64,000 nt of DNA from Avena insularis (GCA_023614405.1 JAJUPC010000227.1:186001-250000), one strand, 5' to 3'. Positions 28,697-40,207 are shown, counted from the stretch's first letter. Numbers and translations are program-made. Notes: generated by a model from the letters alone, not told the origin.

Positions 28697-31600
28697 TTAT
28701 GTGGTTTGTTTAGAAGAACAAACATGCAATGACACTGGGTGTGGTTCATGAAAAGAACAGGCATGCAATGACACCGGTGGATCCTTATGTGGTTTGTTTA
28801 GAGGAACACACATGCAATGACATTGGGTGTGGTTCACGAAAAGAACAGACATGCAATGACACTGGTGGATCCTTATGTGTGGTTCATGAAAAGAACAGAC
28901 ATGTAATGACACTGGTGGATCCTTATGTGGTTTGTTTTGAAGAACACACATGCAATGACACTGGGTGTGGTTCATGAAAAGAACACACATCCAATGACAC
29001 TGGTGGATCCTTATGTGGTTTGTTTAGAGGAACAGACATGCAATGACACCGGTGGATCCACGTGTGGTTCATGAGAAGAACACACATCCAATGACACTTG
29101 TAGTCCTTATGTGGTTCATGAAAAGAACAGACATGCAGTGACACCGGGTGTGGTTCATGAAAGGAACAGACATCCAATGACACTAGGTGTTGTTCATGAA
29201 AAGAATAGACATCCAATGACTCTAGCTGTGGTTCATGAAAAGAACACGCATGCATTGACACTGGGTGTGGTTCATGAAAAGAACAGACATGCAATGACAC
29301 TGGTGGATCCTTATGTGTGGTTCATGAAAAGAACATACATGCAATGACACTGGTGGATCCTTATGTGGTTTGTTTGGAGGAACAAACATGCAATGACATT
29401 GGGTGTGGTTCATGAAAAGAATGCATATGCAATGACATTGGGTGTGGTTCATGAAAAGAATAGACATGCAATGACACTGGTTGATACTCATGTGGTTCAT
29501 GAAAAGAACAGACATGCACTGACACTGGTGGATCCTTATGTGGTTTGTTTAGAAGAACACACATGCAATGACACTGGGTGTGGTTCATGAAAACATCACA
29601 CATCCAATGACACTGGTGGATCCTTATGTGGTTTGTTTAGAGGAACAGACATGCAATGACACCGGTGGATCCACGTGTGGTTCATGAGAAGAACACACAT
29701 CCAATGACACTAGTAGATCCTTATGTGGTTCATGAAAATAACATACATGGAGTGACACCGGGTGTGATTCAGGAAAAGAACAGACATGCAATGACACTGG
29801 GTGTTGTTCACGAAAAGAATAGACATCCAATGACTCTAGCTGTGGTTCATGAAAAGAACACACATGCAATGATGGTTCATGAAAAGAACAGACATGCAAT
29901 GACACTGGTGGATCCTTATGTGTGGTTCATGAAAAGAACAGACATGCAATGACACTTGTGGATCCTTATGTGGTTTGTTTCGAAGAACAAACGTGCAATG
30001 ACACTGGGTATGGTTCATGAAAAGAACAGACATGCAATGACACTGGTGGATCCTTATGTGGTTTGTTTAGAGGAACACACATGCAATGACATTGGGTGTG
30101 GTTCACGAAAAGAACAGACATGCAATGACACTGGTGGATCCTTATGTGTGGTTCATGAAAAGAACAGACATGCAATGGCACTGGTGGATCCTTATGTGGT
30201 TTGTTTTGAAGAACACACATGCAATGACACTGGGTGTGGTTCATGAAAAGAACACACATCCAATGACACTGGTGGATCCTTATGTGGTTTGTTTAGAGGA
30301 ACAGACATGCAATGACACCGGTGGATCCACGTGTGGTTCATGAGAAGAACACACATCCAATGACACTTGTAGTCCTTATGTGGTTCATGAAAAGAACAGA
30401 CATGCAGTGACACCGGGTGTGGTTCATGAAAGGAACAGACATCCAATGACACTAGGTGTTGTTCATGAAAAGAATAGACATCCAATGACTCTAGCTGTGG
30501 TTCATGAAAAGAACACGCATGCATTGACACTGGGTGTGGTTCATGAAAAGAACAGACATGCAATGACACTGGTGGATCCTTATGTGTGGTTCATGAAAAG
30601 AACATACATGCAATGACACTGGTGGATCCTTATGTGGTTTGTTTGGAGGAACAAACATGCAATGACATTGGGTGTGGTTCATGAAAAGAACAGACATGCA
30701 ATGACATTGGGTGTGGTTCATGAAAAGAATAGACATGCAATGACACTGGTGGATCCTGATGTGTGGTTCATGAAAAGAACAGACATGCACTGACACTGGT
30801 GGATCCTTATGTGGTTTGTTTAGAAGAACACACATGCAATGACACTGGGTGTGGTTCATGAAAACATCACACATCCAATGACACTGGTGGATCCTTATGT
30901 GGTTTGTTTAGAGGAACAGACATGCAATGACACCGGTGGATCCACGTGTGGTTCATGAGAAGAACACACATCCAATGACACTAGTAGATCCTTATGTGGT
31001 TCATGAAAATAACATACATGGAGTGACACCGGGTGTGATTCAGAAAAGAACACATATGCAATGACACTGGGTGTTGTTCACGAAAAGAATAGACATCCAA
31101 TGACTCTAGCTGTGGTTCATGAAAAGAACACACATGCAATGATGGTTCATGAAAAGAACAGACATGCAATGACACTGGTGGATCCTTATGTGTGGTTCAT
31201 GAAAAGAACAGACATGCAATGACACTGGTGGATCCTTATGTGGTTTGTTTCGAAGAACAAACGTGCAATGACACTGGGTATGGTTCATGAAAAGAACAGA
31301 CATGCAATGACACTGGTGGATCCTTATGTGGTTTGTTTAGAGGAACACACATGCAATGACATTGGGTGTGGTTCATGGAAAGAACAGACATGCAATGACA
31401 CTGGTGGATCCTTATGTGTGGTTCATGAAAAGAACAGACATGCAATGACACTGGTGGATCCTTATGTGGTTTGTTTAGAAGAACAAGCATGCAATGACAC
31501 TAGGTGTGGTTCATGAAAAGAACAGACATGCAATGACACTAGTGGATCCTTATGTGGTTTGTTTAGAGGAACACACATGCAATGACATTGGGTGTGGTTC

Positions 31601-33893
31601 ATGAAAAGAACAGACATGCAATGACACTGGTGGATCCTTATGTGTGGTTCATGAAAAGAACATACATGCAATGACACTGGTGGATCCTTATGTGGTTTGT
31701 TTGGAGGAACAAACATGCAATGACATTGGGTGTGGTTCATGAAAAGAACAGACATGCAATGACATTGGGTGTGGTTCATGAAAAGAATAGACATGCAATG
31801 ACACTGGTGGATCCTGATGTGTGGTTCATGAAAAGAACAGACATGCACTGACACTGGTGGATCCTTATGTGGTTTGTTTAGAAGAACACACATGCAATGA
31901 CACTGGGTGTGGTTCATGAAAACATAACACATCCAATGACACTGGTGGATCCTTATGTGGTTTGTTTAGAGGAACAGACATGCAATGACACCGGTGGATC
32001 CACGTGTGGTTCATGAGAAGAACACACATCCAATGACACTAGTAGATCCTTATGTGGTTCATGAAAATAACATACATGGAGTGACACCGGGTGTGATTCA
32101 GGAAAAGAACAGACATGCAATGACACTGGGTGTTGTTCACGAAAAGAATAGACATCCAATGATTCTAGCTGTGGTTCATGAAAAGAACACACATGCAATG
32201 ATGATTCATGAAAAGAACAGACATGCAATGACACTGGTGGATCCTTATGTGTGGTTCATGAAAAGAACAGACATGCAATGACACTTGTGGATCCTTATGT
32301 GGTTTGTTTCGAAGAACAAACGTGCAATGACACTGGGTATGGTTCATGAAAAGAACAGACATGCAATGACACTGGTGGATCCTTATGTGGTTTGTTTAGA
32401 GGAACACACATGCAATGACATTGGGTGTGGTTCATGGAAAGAACAGACATGCAATGACACTGGTGGATCCTTATGTGTGGTTCATGAAAAGAACAGACAT
32501 GCAATGACACTGGTGGATCCTTATGTGGTTTCTTTAGAAGAACAAGCATGCAATGACACTAGGTGTGGTTCATGAAAAGAACAGACATGCAATGACACTG
32601 GTGGATCCTTATGTGGTTTGTTTAGAGGAACACACATGCAATGACATTAGGTGTGGTTCATGAAAAGAACAGACATGCAATGACACTGGTGGATCCTTAT
32701 GTGTGGTTCATGAAAAGAACATACATGCAATGACACTGGTGGATCCTTATGTGGTTTGTTTGGAGGAACAAACATGCAATGACATTGGGTGTGGTTCATG
32801 AAAAGAACAGACATGCAATGACATTGGGTGTGGTTCATGAAAAGAATAGACATGCAATGACACTGGTGGATCCTGATGTGTGGTTCATGAAAAGAACAGA
32901 CATGCACTGACACTGGTGGATCCTTATGTGGTTTGTTTAGAAGAACACACATGCAATGACACTGGGTGTGGTTCATGAAAACATCACACATCCAATGACA
33001 CTGGTGGATCCTTATGTGGTTTGTTTAGAGGAACAGACATGCAATGACACCGGTGGATCCACGTGTGGTTCATGAGAAGAACACACATCCAATGACACTA
33101 GTAGATCCTTATGTGGTTCATGAAAATAACATACATGGAGTGACACCGGGTGTGATTCAGGAAAAGAACAGACATGCAATGACACTGGGTGTTGTTCACG
33201 AAAAGAATAGACATCCAATGACTCTAGCTGTGGTTCATGAAAAGAACACACATGCAATGATGGTTTATGAAAAGAACAGACATGCAATGACACTGGTGGA
33301 TCCTTATGTGTGGTTCATGAAAAGAACAGACATGCAATGACACTAGTGGATCCTTATGTGGTTTGTTTTGAAGAACAAACGTGCAATGACACTGGGTATG
33401 GTTCATGAAAAGAACAGACATGCAATGACACTGGTGGATCCTTATGTGGTTTGTTTAGAGGAACACACATGCAATGACATTGGGTGTGGTTCATGGAAAG
33501 AACAGACATGCAATGACACTGGTGGATCCTTATGTGTGGTTCATGAAAAGAACAGACATGCAATGACACTGGTGGATCCTTATGTGGTTTGTTTAGAAGA
33601 ACAAGCATGCAATGACACTAGGTGTGGTTCATGAAAAGAACAGACATGCAATGACACTGGTGGATCCTTATGTGGTTTGTTTAGAGGAACACACATGCAA
33701 TGACATTGGGTGTGGTTCATGAAAAGAACAGACATGCAATGACACTGGTGGATCCTTATGTGTGGTTCATGAAAAGAACAGTCATGCAATGACACTGGTG
33801 GATCCTTATGTGGTTTGTTTAGAAGAACACAGATGCAATGACACTGGGTGTGGTTCATGAAAAGAACACACATCCAATGACATTTGTGGATCC
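28697..33893. repeat. Five tandem units of 1269, 1270, 1059, 1059 and ~540 bp
   Basis: The same landmark falls at 28697, 29966, 31236, 32295 and 33354. The first two units are 1269-1270 bp and the next two 1059 bp, a net loss of 211 bp in their middle part; the last is partial. Shared diagnostic variants include TTTGTTTCGAAGAAC or TTTGTTTTGAAGAAC, ACATACATGGAGTGACACC, GTGTGATTCAG and GCAATGATGGTTCATG. This is the most regular higher-order repeat in array 1 and looks the most recently amplified. Confidence 0.8.
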
Positions 33894-35871
33894 TTATGTG
33901 GTTTGTTTAGAGGAACAGACATGCAATGACACCGGTGGATCCACGTGTCGTTCATGAGAAGAACACACATCTAATGACACTAGTAGATCCTTATGTGGTT
34001 CATGAAAAGAACAGACATTCAGTGACACCGGGTGTGGTTCATGAAAAGAACAGACATCCAATGACACTGGGTGTTGTTCATGAAAAGAATACACATCCAA
34101 TGACTCTAGCTGTGGTTCATGAAAAGAACACACATGCAATGACACTGGGTGTGGTTCATGAAAAGAATAGACATGCAATGACACTTGTGGATCCTTATGT
34201 GTGGTTCATGAAAAGAACAGACATGCAATGACACTGGTGGATCCTTATGTGTGGTTCATGACAAGAAAAGACATGCAATGACACTGGTGGATCCTTATGT
34301 GGTTTGTTTAGAAGAACACACAAGCAACGACACTGGGTGTGCTTCATGAAAAGAACACACATCCAATGACACTGGTGGATCCTTATGCGGTTTGTTTAGA
34401 GGAACAGACATGCAATGACAACGGTGGATCCACGTGTGGTTCATGAGAAGAACACACATCCAATGACACTGGTAGATCCTTATGTGGTTCATCAAAAGAA
34501 CAGACATGCAGTGACACCGGGTGTGGTTCATGAAAAGAATAGACATCCAATGACTCTAGCTGTGCTTCATGAAAAGAACACACATGCAATGACACTGGGT
34601 GTGGTTCATGAAAAGAATGTATATGCAATGACACTGGTGGATCCTTATGTGTGGTTCATGAAAAGAATAGACATGCAATGGCACTGGTGGATCCTTATGT
34701 GGTTTGTTTAGAAGAACAAACATGCAATGACATTGGGTGTGGTTCATGAAAAGAACACACATCCAATGACACTGGTGGATCGTGATGTGGTTTGTTTATA
34801 AGAACACACATGCAATGACACTTGGTGTGGTTCATGAAAAGAACAGACATGCAATGACACTAGGTGTTGTTCATGAAAAGAATAGACATCCAATGACTCT
34901 AGCTGTGGTTCATGAAAAGAACACACATGCAATGACACCGGGTGTGGTTCATGAAAAGAACAGGCATGCAATGGCACTGGTGGATCCTTATGGGTGGTTC
35001 ATTAAAAGAACAGACATGCAATGACACTGGTGGATCCTTATGTGGTTTGTTTAGAAGAACAAACATGCAATGACACTGGGTGTGGTTCATGAAAAGAACA
35101 CACATCCAATGACACTGGTGGATCCTTATCTGGTTTGATTAGTGTAACATCCCAAAAATCATATTTCAAAACTCATTCATATCATCATTGCATCCTTCAT
35201 CCATTTAGGGTTTTTCTCAAAATCATTTAGAGACAGAAGATTGAGCTATGATTTCATGTGTGCAAATTCAACTCAATTGGCCATCACCCTTTGAGATTGG
35301 ATTGTTTAGGAACTTGTTTGCTTGCCTCCATGGTTGGAAAGATTAGGTGTAGCATTTTTTAACCCAAGTTTCCAATTTAGAAATAATTTCAAAACCCTAT
35401 TTCAAACATTTACAAACTAGAGACAAAGTCTCTGTTTGTTTCAAAACCCAAGCTTGACCAGGCCCTTACAAGGTAACCACATGGTGAATTGACTGTTTTT
35501 GAAACCACAGTACCCTGCAAAAATCCCCAGAGTTGTTTGAATTCAAATAGGATTTGAATTCATATTTAAATCATTCCTGAAAACCAAAATGGAAAAAGAA
35601 AAGACTTAAACAAAGGAAAAAGGGCGCGCTGTGTTTCTGCCAAAGAAAGCAGCCCATCAAGCCCACACCGGTTTTTCCTTTTCTTCTCTCACGCTGCGAC
35701 GCCGATCGGCCCTGCCGACAGCCTCACCCACCTCTCGCACTTCGCCGACGAGCGGGTCCCGTCCACGTCGTCGTCTTTCCAAACCAACGCTGCGACCACA
35801 TATCGCTGCAGTCATTGCCGGTAATGGCGCGGCGTATTGGGCATTAATGCAAGCGTTTCCTATCGCGCTCG

Positions 35872-35879
35872 CTATAAGA
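35872..35879 (+). promoter_or_regulatory. TATA-like box in LTR1
   Basis: CTATAAGA in the context CGCTATAAGACC, preceded by GC-rich sequence and kept at the equivalent place in LTR2 (45339). It is the best candidate core promoter in the LTR; transcription would begin roughly 25-35 bases downstream. No expression evidence is available. Confidence 0.5.
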
Positions 35880-36140
35880 CCTCTCGCGAGCATTTTCCCC
35901 CAAACACCTCGCTCACTCCGCCACCAGGCTGCCCTCAATCATTCTCGCACCGCCGCAGACAGAGCCGACTCCGGCGATCAATTACGGTGAGTCTCGACCA
36001 CCCCTTCCCCTCTGGTTCAAACGAGCAGATTCACCATATCTTTGCGCACCTCCTGACCCCACTAGTTCATCCTGTACTGCCCCAGGTCGCCGGTTCCACT
36101 CGACACCGCAAGCACCGACGCAGCACTCCGACTCGCGAGC

Positions 36141-36153
36141 TCTAGTGGTAAGT
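36141..36153 (+). promoter_or_regulatory. Candidate leader 5' splice site in LTR1
   Basis: TCTAGTG|GTAAGT fits a strong plant splice donor with GT at 36148-36149. The site is identical in LTR2 (GT at 45607). A weaker donor, ACG|GTGAGT, lies at 35987. Downstream AG sites before the LTR mini-exon and before each internal start codon could be its partners. Confidence 0.4.
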
Positions 36154-36953
36154 CCGCACCGCCCCAAGCCTTGTCATTCACGCACGCATGTTCTCCGTGA
36201 TCTTCGCATCTAACCGCACCTCCCGTTTGCATCCTAGTGATCTACAACATCGCTCGACCTCGAGCGAGAACCACCGCCTTTGCCTCTACTCCGACGAGCA
36301 ATCTCGCAGCGATGGCCAGACGCCTTCGCCAACCAACGCAACCTTGAGCTTCAACAGCCTCTTGCGAACCTGGTATGACCCTTCTCCTCTCGCGACCGAA
36401 CATAGCGCCACGCCAGACCGGGCCTTTCGCTCGCTGACACCGCGCGCCGCCAGGACATGGTCGTTTGAACAAGCACCGTTAGATCCAGATCCGAGCGCTA
36501 GGATAGATTCACTTAACCCCGAAGCGGTACGCGATCTGGAGCGTACGATCTGTTTAGATCCTGCGGCTGCAGAGCGCGATCCAACCGAAGCGGTACGCGC
36601 CAATCACGACTGACGCGTGGCTAGGGTTAGATCTAAAAACAGGTTTAAAACCAGAAATTTGATCCAAATTCAAATGCTTATAACTTTTGATTGTCACGTT
36701 AGAATTTTGCAAACTTTATACCGTTGGATTCAGTGAGACAAGACCTTTCTGCCTATCCAATGTGTTTAGCAAATAGTAACCAATAGAATGACTTTATTTG
36801 TAGAAACTTGTTTAAGGCTAATTTGAGATTGGTTTTAGTTTAGTAATTTGTTTTAGGGTTAAATATGTTTAGTGAGCAAACTTGTGACCTGTTAAGTTTC
36901 TGTAAACTTGCACATGCTTGGTAGAGTTTTCAAAAATCACCACTTAGTAATTT

Positions 36954-36967
36954 CATGCATGCATGCA
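36954..36967 (+). promoter_or_regulatory. Triple CATGCA (RY-like) motif in LTR1
   Basis: CATGCATGCATGCA is kept in LTR2 at about 46386-46399 despite divergence around it. RY elements (CATGCA) are known binding sites of plant B3-domain factors, but this could equally be a simple repeat. Confidence 0.25.
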
Positions 36968-37028
36968 TTCATACTATTTTTGTTTGTATATATTTGTGTG
37001 TAATTGTGTGCTACAACTTTGTGTGTAG

Positions 37029-37079
37029 ATTTTGCTAGTGATTGTGATTGTGACGAGTGCTACTCTCCACATTACCAAG
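37029..37079 (+). CDS. Candidate mini-exon inside LTR1
   Basis: A 51-bp segment sits between TGTGTAG (acceptor-like) and AG|GCAAGT, the known consensus of GC-type plant donors. With one base from an upstream exon it reads DFASDCDCDECYSPHYQ, rich in Asp and Cys. The LTR2 copy (46462-46512) differs at three bases, and all three are silent in this frame (GAT/GAC, TCT/TCA, CCA/CCC). In LTR1 the next exon appears damaged: its acceptor reads GCAAAG rather than GCAG and a base is missing after it. No known function; this is a prediction from splice-like borders and codon pattern only. Confidence 0.4.
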
Positions 37080-37806
37080 GCAAGTGATATCATCATGAAT
37101 ATTCCATTCCTATATTTTATACTGCATTAGAAATATTTTGCTAAGACTTGCATGCTACTTTTGTCAAATGATGATGGGAAATCCTATGTAGATTAGAATG
37201 GTAGAGTTGCTAGGAAAATTCCCTAAGGATAAGTTGCCATGCCATGCTTAGCCTAGCTACTAGAAAACAAGGGTGGTTTATATATTCACACTATGGAAAA
37301 ATATTTTAAGTCTGAGGACTTGTGTTTTATTTAACAAAACAACTAAGTTAATGAATCTCCAGGTTGTAAAGGGACTTGCTTGGTGGTTTTAGTTTGAGTG
37401 GTTCACAAGGCCCATGTTTATGGTTTACCTTAGTGTATCTCACTTGTGGATGGCCACCCAGGAAACAAAGAGATTTGAGATGTCAAATGTTGAGAAGCTT
37501 CAAGTGCAACCACTTGGCATTATGGGCTCTGCCATGATCTTAGGTTACTAGAACTTAGTCTCTTGGACAGTTGGTGGTAGTGGGAATGATAGGTTGGAGC
37601 GCGTCCATTTGACTAAGGAAAGGCTTCTGAAGGATCTTGTCTTGGGAAACCAAGTCTTGTGGGGAAAGTGCACCACCTCTGCAGAGTGTAAAATCTAAGT
37701 ACTTAGCCATGTCCCTGGTAAAGGACAATTTGAGCATCAATACATGGAAACTTCAAGAATCTCATCACTCCAATTTCTAAATAAAACTTGTGGGTGAACA
37801 AGGGTT

Positions 37807-37878
37807 AAAGGATCTTCAGTCCTTGATTGGTAGATGCCTTGGAAAGGATCTTCAGTCTTTGATTGGTAGATGCCTCGG
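37807..37878 (+). repeat. 2 x 36-bp direct repeat in LTR1
   Basis: Two adjacent copies start AAAGGATCTTCAGTC at 37807 and 37843 and end near GATGCCTTGG or GATGCCTCGG. The same doublet is in LTR2 from 47236 with a 35-bp period, so it pre-dates the split of the copies. Confidence 0.8.
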
Positions 37879-38226
37879 GAAGGTTTTTGTCAAGAAAAAT
37901 TTAGTGTTTTCAAATGTTAAGGAAAAATATATTTTGAGCAAAGCCTAAGCTCCACCTAGCCAAATGCATATAGTATTATAGTCCACTTAATATATACTAA
38001 GGTATCACTTGCCAATACTATTCCAAAGTATTGACCCTCTGTGGTCAGAACTTGTAATGTTGCAAAGTTACTCGATGATGATTAGGAGTCATGAGTCTAC
38101 ACTCAACATGCTTGCCTGTGGCACATGAAGATGAAGACTTATGTTTATTTACTTATTCCATAAACTCTTGTATTAGGCCTTTGGCCCTGAGTTGTAAAAG
38201 ACTATGTTTATCTCTGGAATGACTGT

Positions 38227-38232
38227 AATAAA
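38227..38232 (+). terminator. Polyadenylation-type signal in LTR1
   Basis: AATAAA about 108 bp before the LTR end, in the context CTGTAATAAACG. It is identical in LTR2 (47661-47666) and changed to AATAAT in LTR3. Plant poly(A) signals are loose, so its use is an inference. Confidence 0.4.
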
Positions 38233-38342
38233 CGACCTTTGTTTCTGTGTACTTCATCTTAAACTGTGGATGCTAGCATTGATCCAGGGACTAGCATTGC
38301 AATCACAGGATCCTTTCCTTTAATAAGGAGGGATCTTACGGA

Positions 38343-38353
38343 TGGTATCGAGC
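38343..38353 (+). other. Primer binding site of element A (initiator-Met tRNA), 1-base deletion
   Basis: TGGTATCGAGC, two bases after the LTR1 end. Compared with the intact TGGTATCAGAGC at 47778, which is complementary to the 3' end of plant initiator Met tRNA, one A is missing. Priming from this copy would probably be impaired. Confidence 0.88.
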
Positions 38354-38479
38354 ACTGTGGTTGCATGTAGGATTATGACCCTAAGATTGGAAACCATTAA
38401 GGAAAATTTTAACTACTTCTACACTTGTCTATTCTTCTCAGAACTTTTCTAATCTTCTCATTCTCATCTCTATTTGTAG

Positions 38480-38986
38480 ATGAACTCCATCAACGAAGCC
38501 GTGAAGAGAGGGCCACTCATGACCATGACCTTGGAGTGTGAGACTGAGTTTCCCAAGATTCTCAAGGACCTCATGGAGACCATGGAAGTACATGGTGCAA
38601 CTGTGTACAAGGGCTTTCCAGTGATGGAGGAAGGTGTGGAGTATTGGTGGGTGAAACTTCACTTGTACAAAAACAAGGAAGACAACCACAAAGAAAAAGG
38701 CTTCTGCATGTACACCAACACTTTTATGCACACCACATTCTTTGAGTCAGCAAAAGAAGCAGCTTGGAAGACTATCAAAGAACTAAGTGCTAGAGTCAAG
38801 TGCAGGATGCTCAACCTCCAAAAAGACTTAGAGAAGGAGAAGGAACATACCCAAGAGATGGAAGTCACCAACCAAACCTTAAGAGGAGATATTATAGACT
38901 TAGTGATAGAATCATGTGAACAAGATAGGCTTATTGCCTCTAGGAACATTGTGTTAGCCACCAGATCCAGTGAGATAGGTTTGTGA
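38480..38986 (+). CDS. Extra ORF1 upstream of gag, element A (168 aa, unknown function)
   Basis: Complete 168-codon frame; the start ATG lies directly behind TTTGTAG, a good 3' splice acceptor. Residues 40-104 look like an alpha/beta domain: a strand-like YWWVKLHLY (55-63), a charged loop, a second strand and a helix SAKEAAWKTIKEL (90-102). This order recalls a double-stranded RNA binding fold, but I cannot assign it to a family. Residues 105-150 are charged and heptad-like, probably a coiled coil. The element B copy (47917-48423) has the same length, no indels and 15 base differences by my count, 8 of them silent. Neighbouring ORFs are broken, so this frame may have been under selection or lost function only recently. 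No signal peptide or membrane segment. Confidence 0.7.
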   Translation: MNSINEAVKRGPLMTMTLECETEFPKILKDLMETMEVHGATVYKGFPVMEEGVEYWWVKLHLYKNKEDNHKEKGFCMYTNTFMHTTFFESAKEAAWKTIKELSARVKCRMLNLQKDLEKEKEHTQEMEVTNQTLRGDIIDLVIESCEQDRLIASRNIVLATRSSEIGL

Positions 38987-39179
38987 ACGCACTTCGTTAG
39001 TTGGACCACCACCTATCACCTTATTTTCCAAATGATACCTTAAATAAGTTTGAACCTTGGTTGATGTAATGGATTCATGTATGCATGACTTGTGTGATTT
39101 TGTGTTCCATGGATATGTATGAATGTTGTCTTGTTTATTTTAAATTGTGTTGTTCTAACTTTTTCAATCTTATAAATAG

Positions 39180-39980
39180 ATGCCTATTGCCATCAGCACT
39201 GTTGAGGAGTTCCAGGTTACCCGTTTTGGTCCTCGTATCGTAGAGCTTACTACCTTGCTCGATCTCCCTCTTCCCACCATTACGGTGCACCCACTCACCA
39301 AGTTTGAGAGGAAGGACCTTTGGGGCTTCAAGGTGAACCAGCCAGGACGCCAGTCAGAGCCTACTACGGAGGCCATCGTCTTCAAGCTTATGCACGATGA
39401 CATGGAGAGAGGCATGGAGATTGTCATGCAGGACCTGATAGGACGACTGTTAGGCCGTCACTCCCGACAGGTTAGAGGCACTCACTTCCACGCCTTCGGA
39501 AGGCGTTATGATGACGGAGAGTCCATTGACTTTGAGGACGACTCGAGGGTCACAGCAGAGCCGATACGCCTGTACCTCCAGGACTTAGAGACTCTTATTA
39601 GGCACGTGGATACTGACAGGACCAACGTCATGCTTAGCAATGACGAAGCCTCAGTGCAACATGAGAAGGACAAGCTCTTCAAGCCAGGACGAGATAGTCA
39701 AGGAGATGGAGGCGAAGTTCGAGACCCAAGACCGTAAGTTCAAGAGTCAAGAGAAACGTGTCCAGGATAGAAACAAGAGGATTCGGGACATGACCGAGGA
39801 ACTGCAGTCCAAGGATTTCGAGTTAGAGTAGCAGCAGACAGTGATTGAGAGACTTCGTTCCCATAATAGGGCTCTCAAGACCAAGATCGACTCCTTGACC
39901 ACTACTATCGAGGAGAACAAGACCGCAATGGAGAACGCAGGTCTTACCTTTGTCGAGGAGGAGATTGATCTTGTGAGTAG
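39180..39980 (+). pseudogene. Extra ORF2 upstream of gag, element A (broken)
   Basis: The start ATG follows AAATAG, again an acceptor-like AG. The first 165 or so residues are open: a short N-terminal part, a mixed domain with DLWGFKVNQPG (about 47-57), then a helix-rich stretch EAIVFKLMHDDMERGMEIVMQ. Near 39685 the frame shifts; the shifted frame is a charged coiled coil (KFETQDRKFKSQEKRVQDRN) that meets a TAG at 39829, where the element B copy has CAG. Beyond it the coiled-coil signal continues to a homologous stop at 39978-39980. The intact parent would be about 260-267 residues: a globular N-terminus plus a long coiled coil, the same plan as ORF1. Function unknown. It lies 193 bp after ORF1 and 227 bp before gag. 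Confidence 0.6.
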
Positions 39981-40207
39981 ACTTGACTACTCAGTTATCT
40001 TTATCTTACCGTACTTGTTATTTGTGAACTTATTATTGGACCATCTGACATGTGGATGGCTTGCCACTTGTGTGTTTTTACTTGAGACTTTTGTTATCTT
40101 GTTGTTGAGCTTTTATCATTGTGTTGCATGCTATGTGTTTGCTTGTGCGATGTATTGTGCATAAATCATGTAAGGGTATCTCATTCTTATCTCTATATGA
40201 ATAAACC

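Larger units (their letters stand above)
1..35142. repeat. Satellite array 1 (39/48-bp sub-monomer tandem repeat)
   Basis: The whole stretch is head-to-tail repeat. Two main sub-monomers alternate: a 39-bp form running from GTGGTTCATG to ACACTGGGT, and a 48-bp form with the same body ending in GGTGGATCC or GGTAGATCC plus TTAT. The 39-mer equals the 48-mer without the GATCC segment. A 50-bp form adds GT. Other bodies begin GTGGTTTGTTTAGAAG or -GAGG (40/49 bp) or GTGGTTTGTCAGGAG (39 bp). All share a core around ACATGCAATGACA. Many 48-mers carry a BamHI site (GGATCC). Frames stay open because 39 and 48 are multiples of three and the body lacks stops in some frames on both strands; the 40-, 49- and 50-bp units shift the frame. 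I see no promoter, intron or unique sequence that would support a gene. The array ends sharply at LTR1. Confidence 0.97.
35143..38340 (+). repeat. LTR1 (5' LTR of element A), 3198 bp
   Basis: Starts TGTAACATCCC and ends ATCTTACG; the expected terminal CA is mutated to CG when compared with LTR2 and LTR3. It aligns with LTR2 along its full length but with many substitutions and indels, most of them in the GC-rich segment 35620-36610. About 0.45 kb of AT-rich sequence is followed by a TATA-like box, a ~1-kb GC-rich leader-like stretch, then a long AT-rich tail with a polyadenylation-type AATAAA near the end. At 3.2 kb it is long for an LTR but within the range of Tekay-type elements. ORFs inside the GC-rich part are not conserved in LTR2 and are not annotated. 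Confidence 0.93.

Noticed and set aside
1..35142. Long open frames on both strands encoding repeats such as VHEKNRHAMTL and SLHVCSFHEPH
   Set aside because: They arise in several frames and both strands from a satellite whose units are often multiples of three. No unique start region, promoter, intron or conserved single frame is visible.
36188..36613. 141-codon ORF in the GC-rich part of LTR1 (and opposite-strand ORFs there)
   Set aside because: The frame is not kept in LTR2, where multiple indels break it. Compositional openness of GC-rich DNA is sufficient to explain it.
37555..37740. 61-codon minus-strand ORF in LTR1
   Set aside because: It has no coding features and lies inside an LTR tail; nothing supports it in LTR2.
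39973..39978. GTGAGT as a splice donor at the end of ORF2 in element A
   Set aside because: The element B copy reads through AlaAspGlu to a TAG at the same place, so the GTGAGT looks like a mutated coding end.
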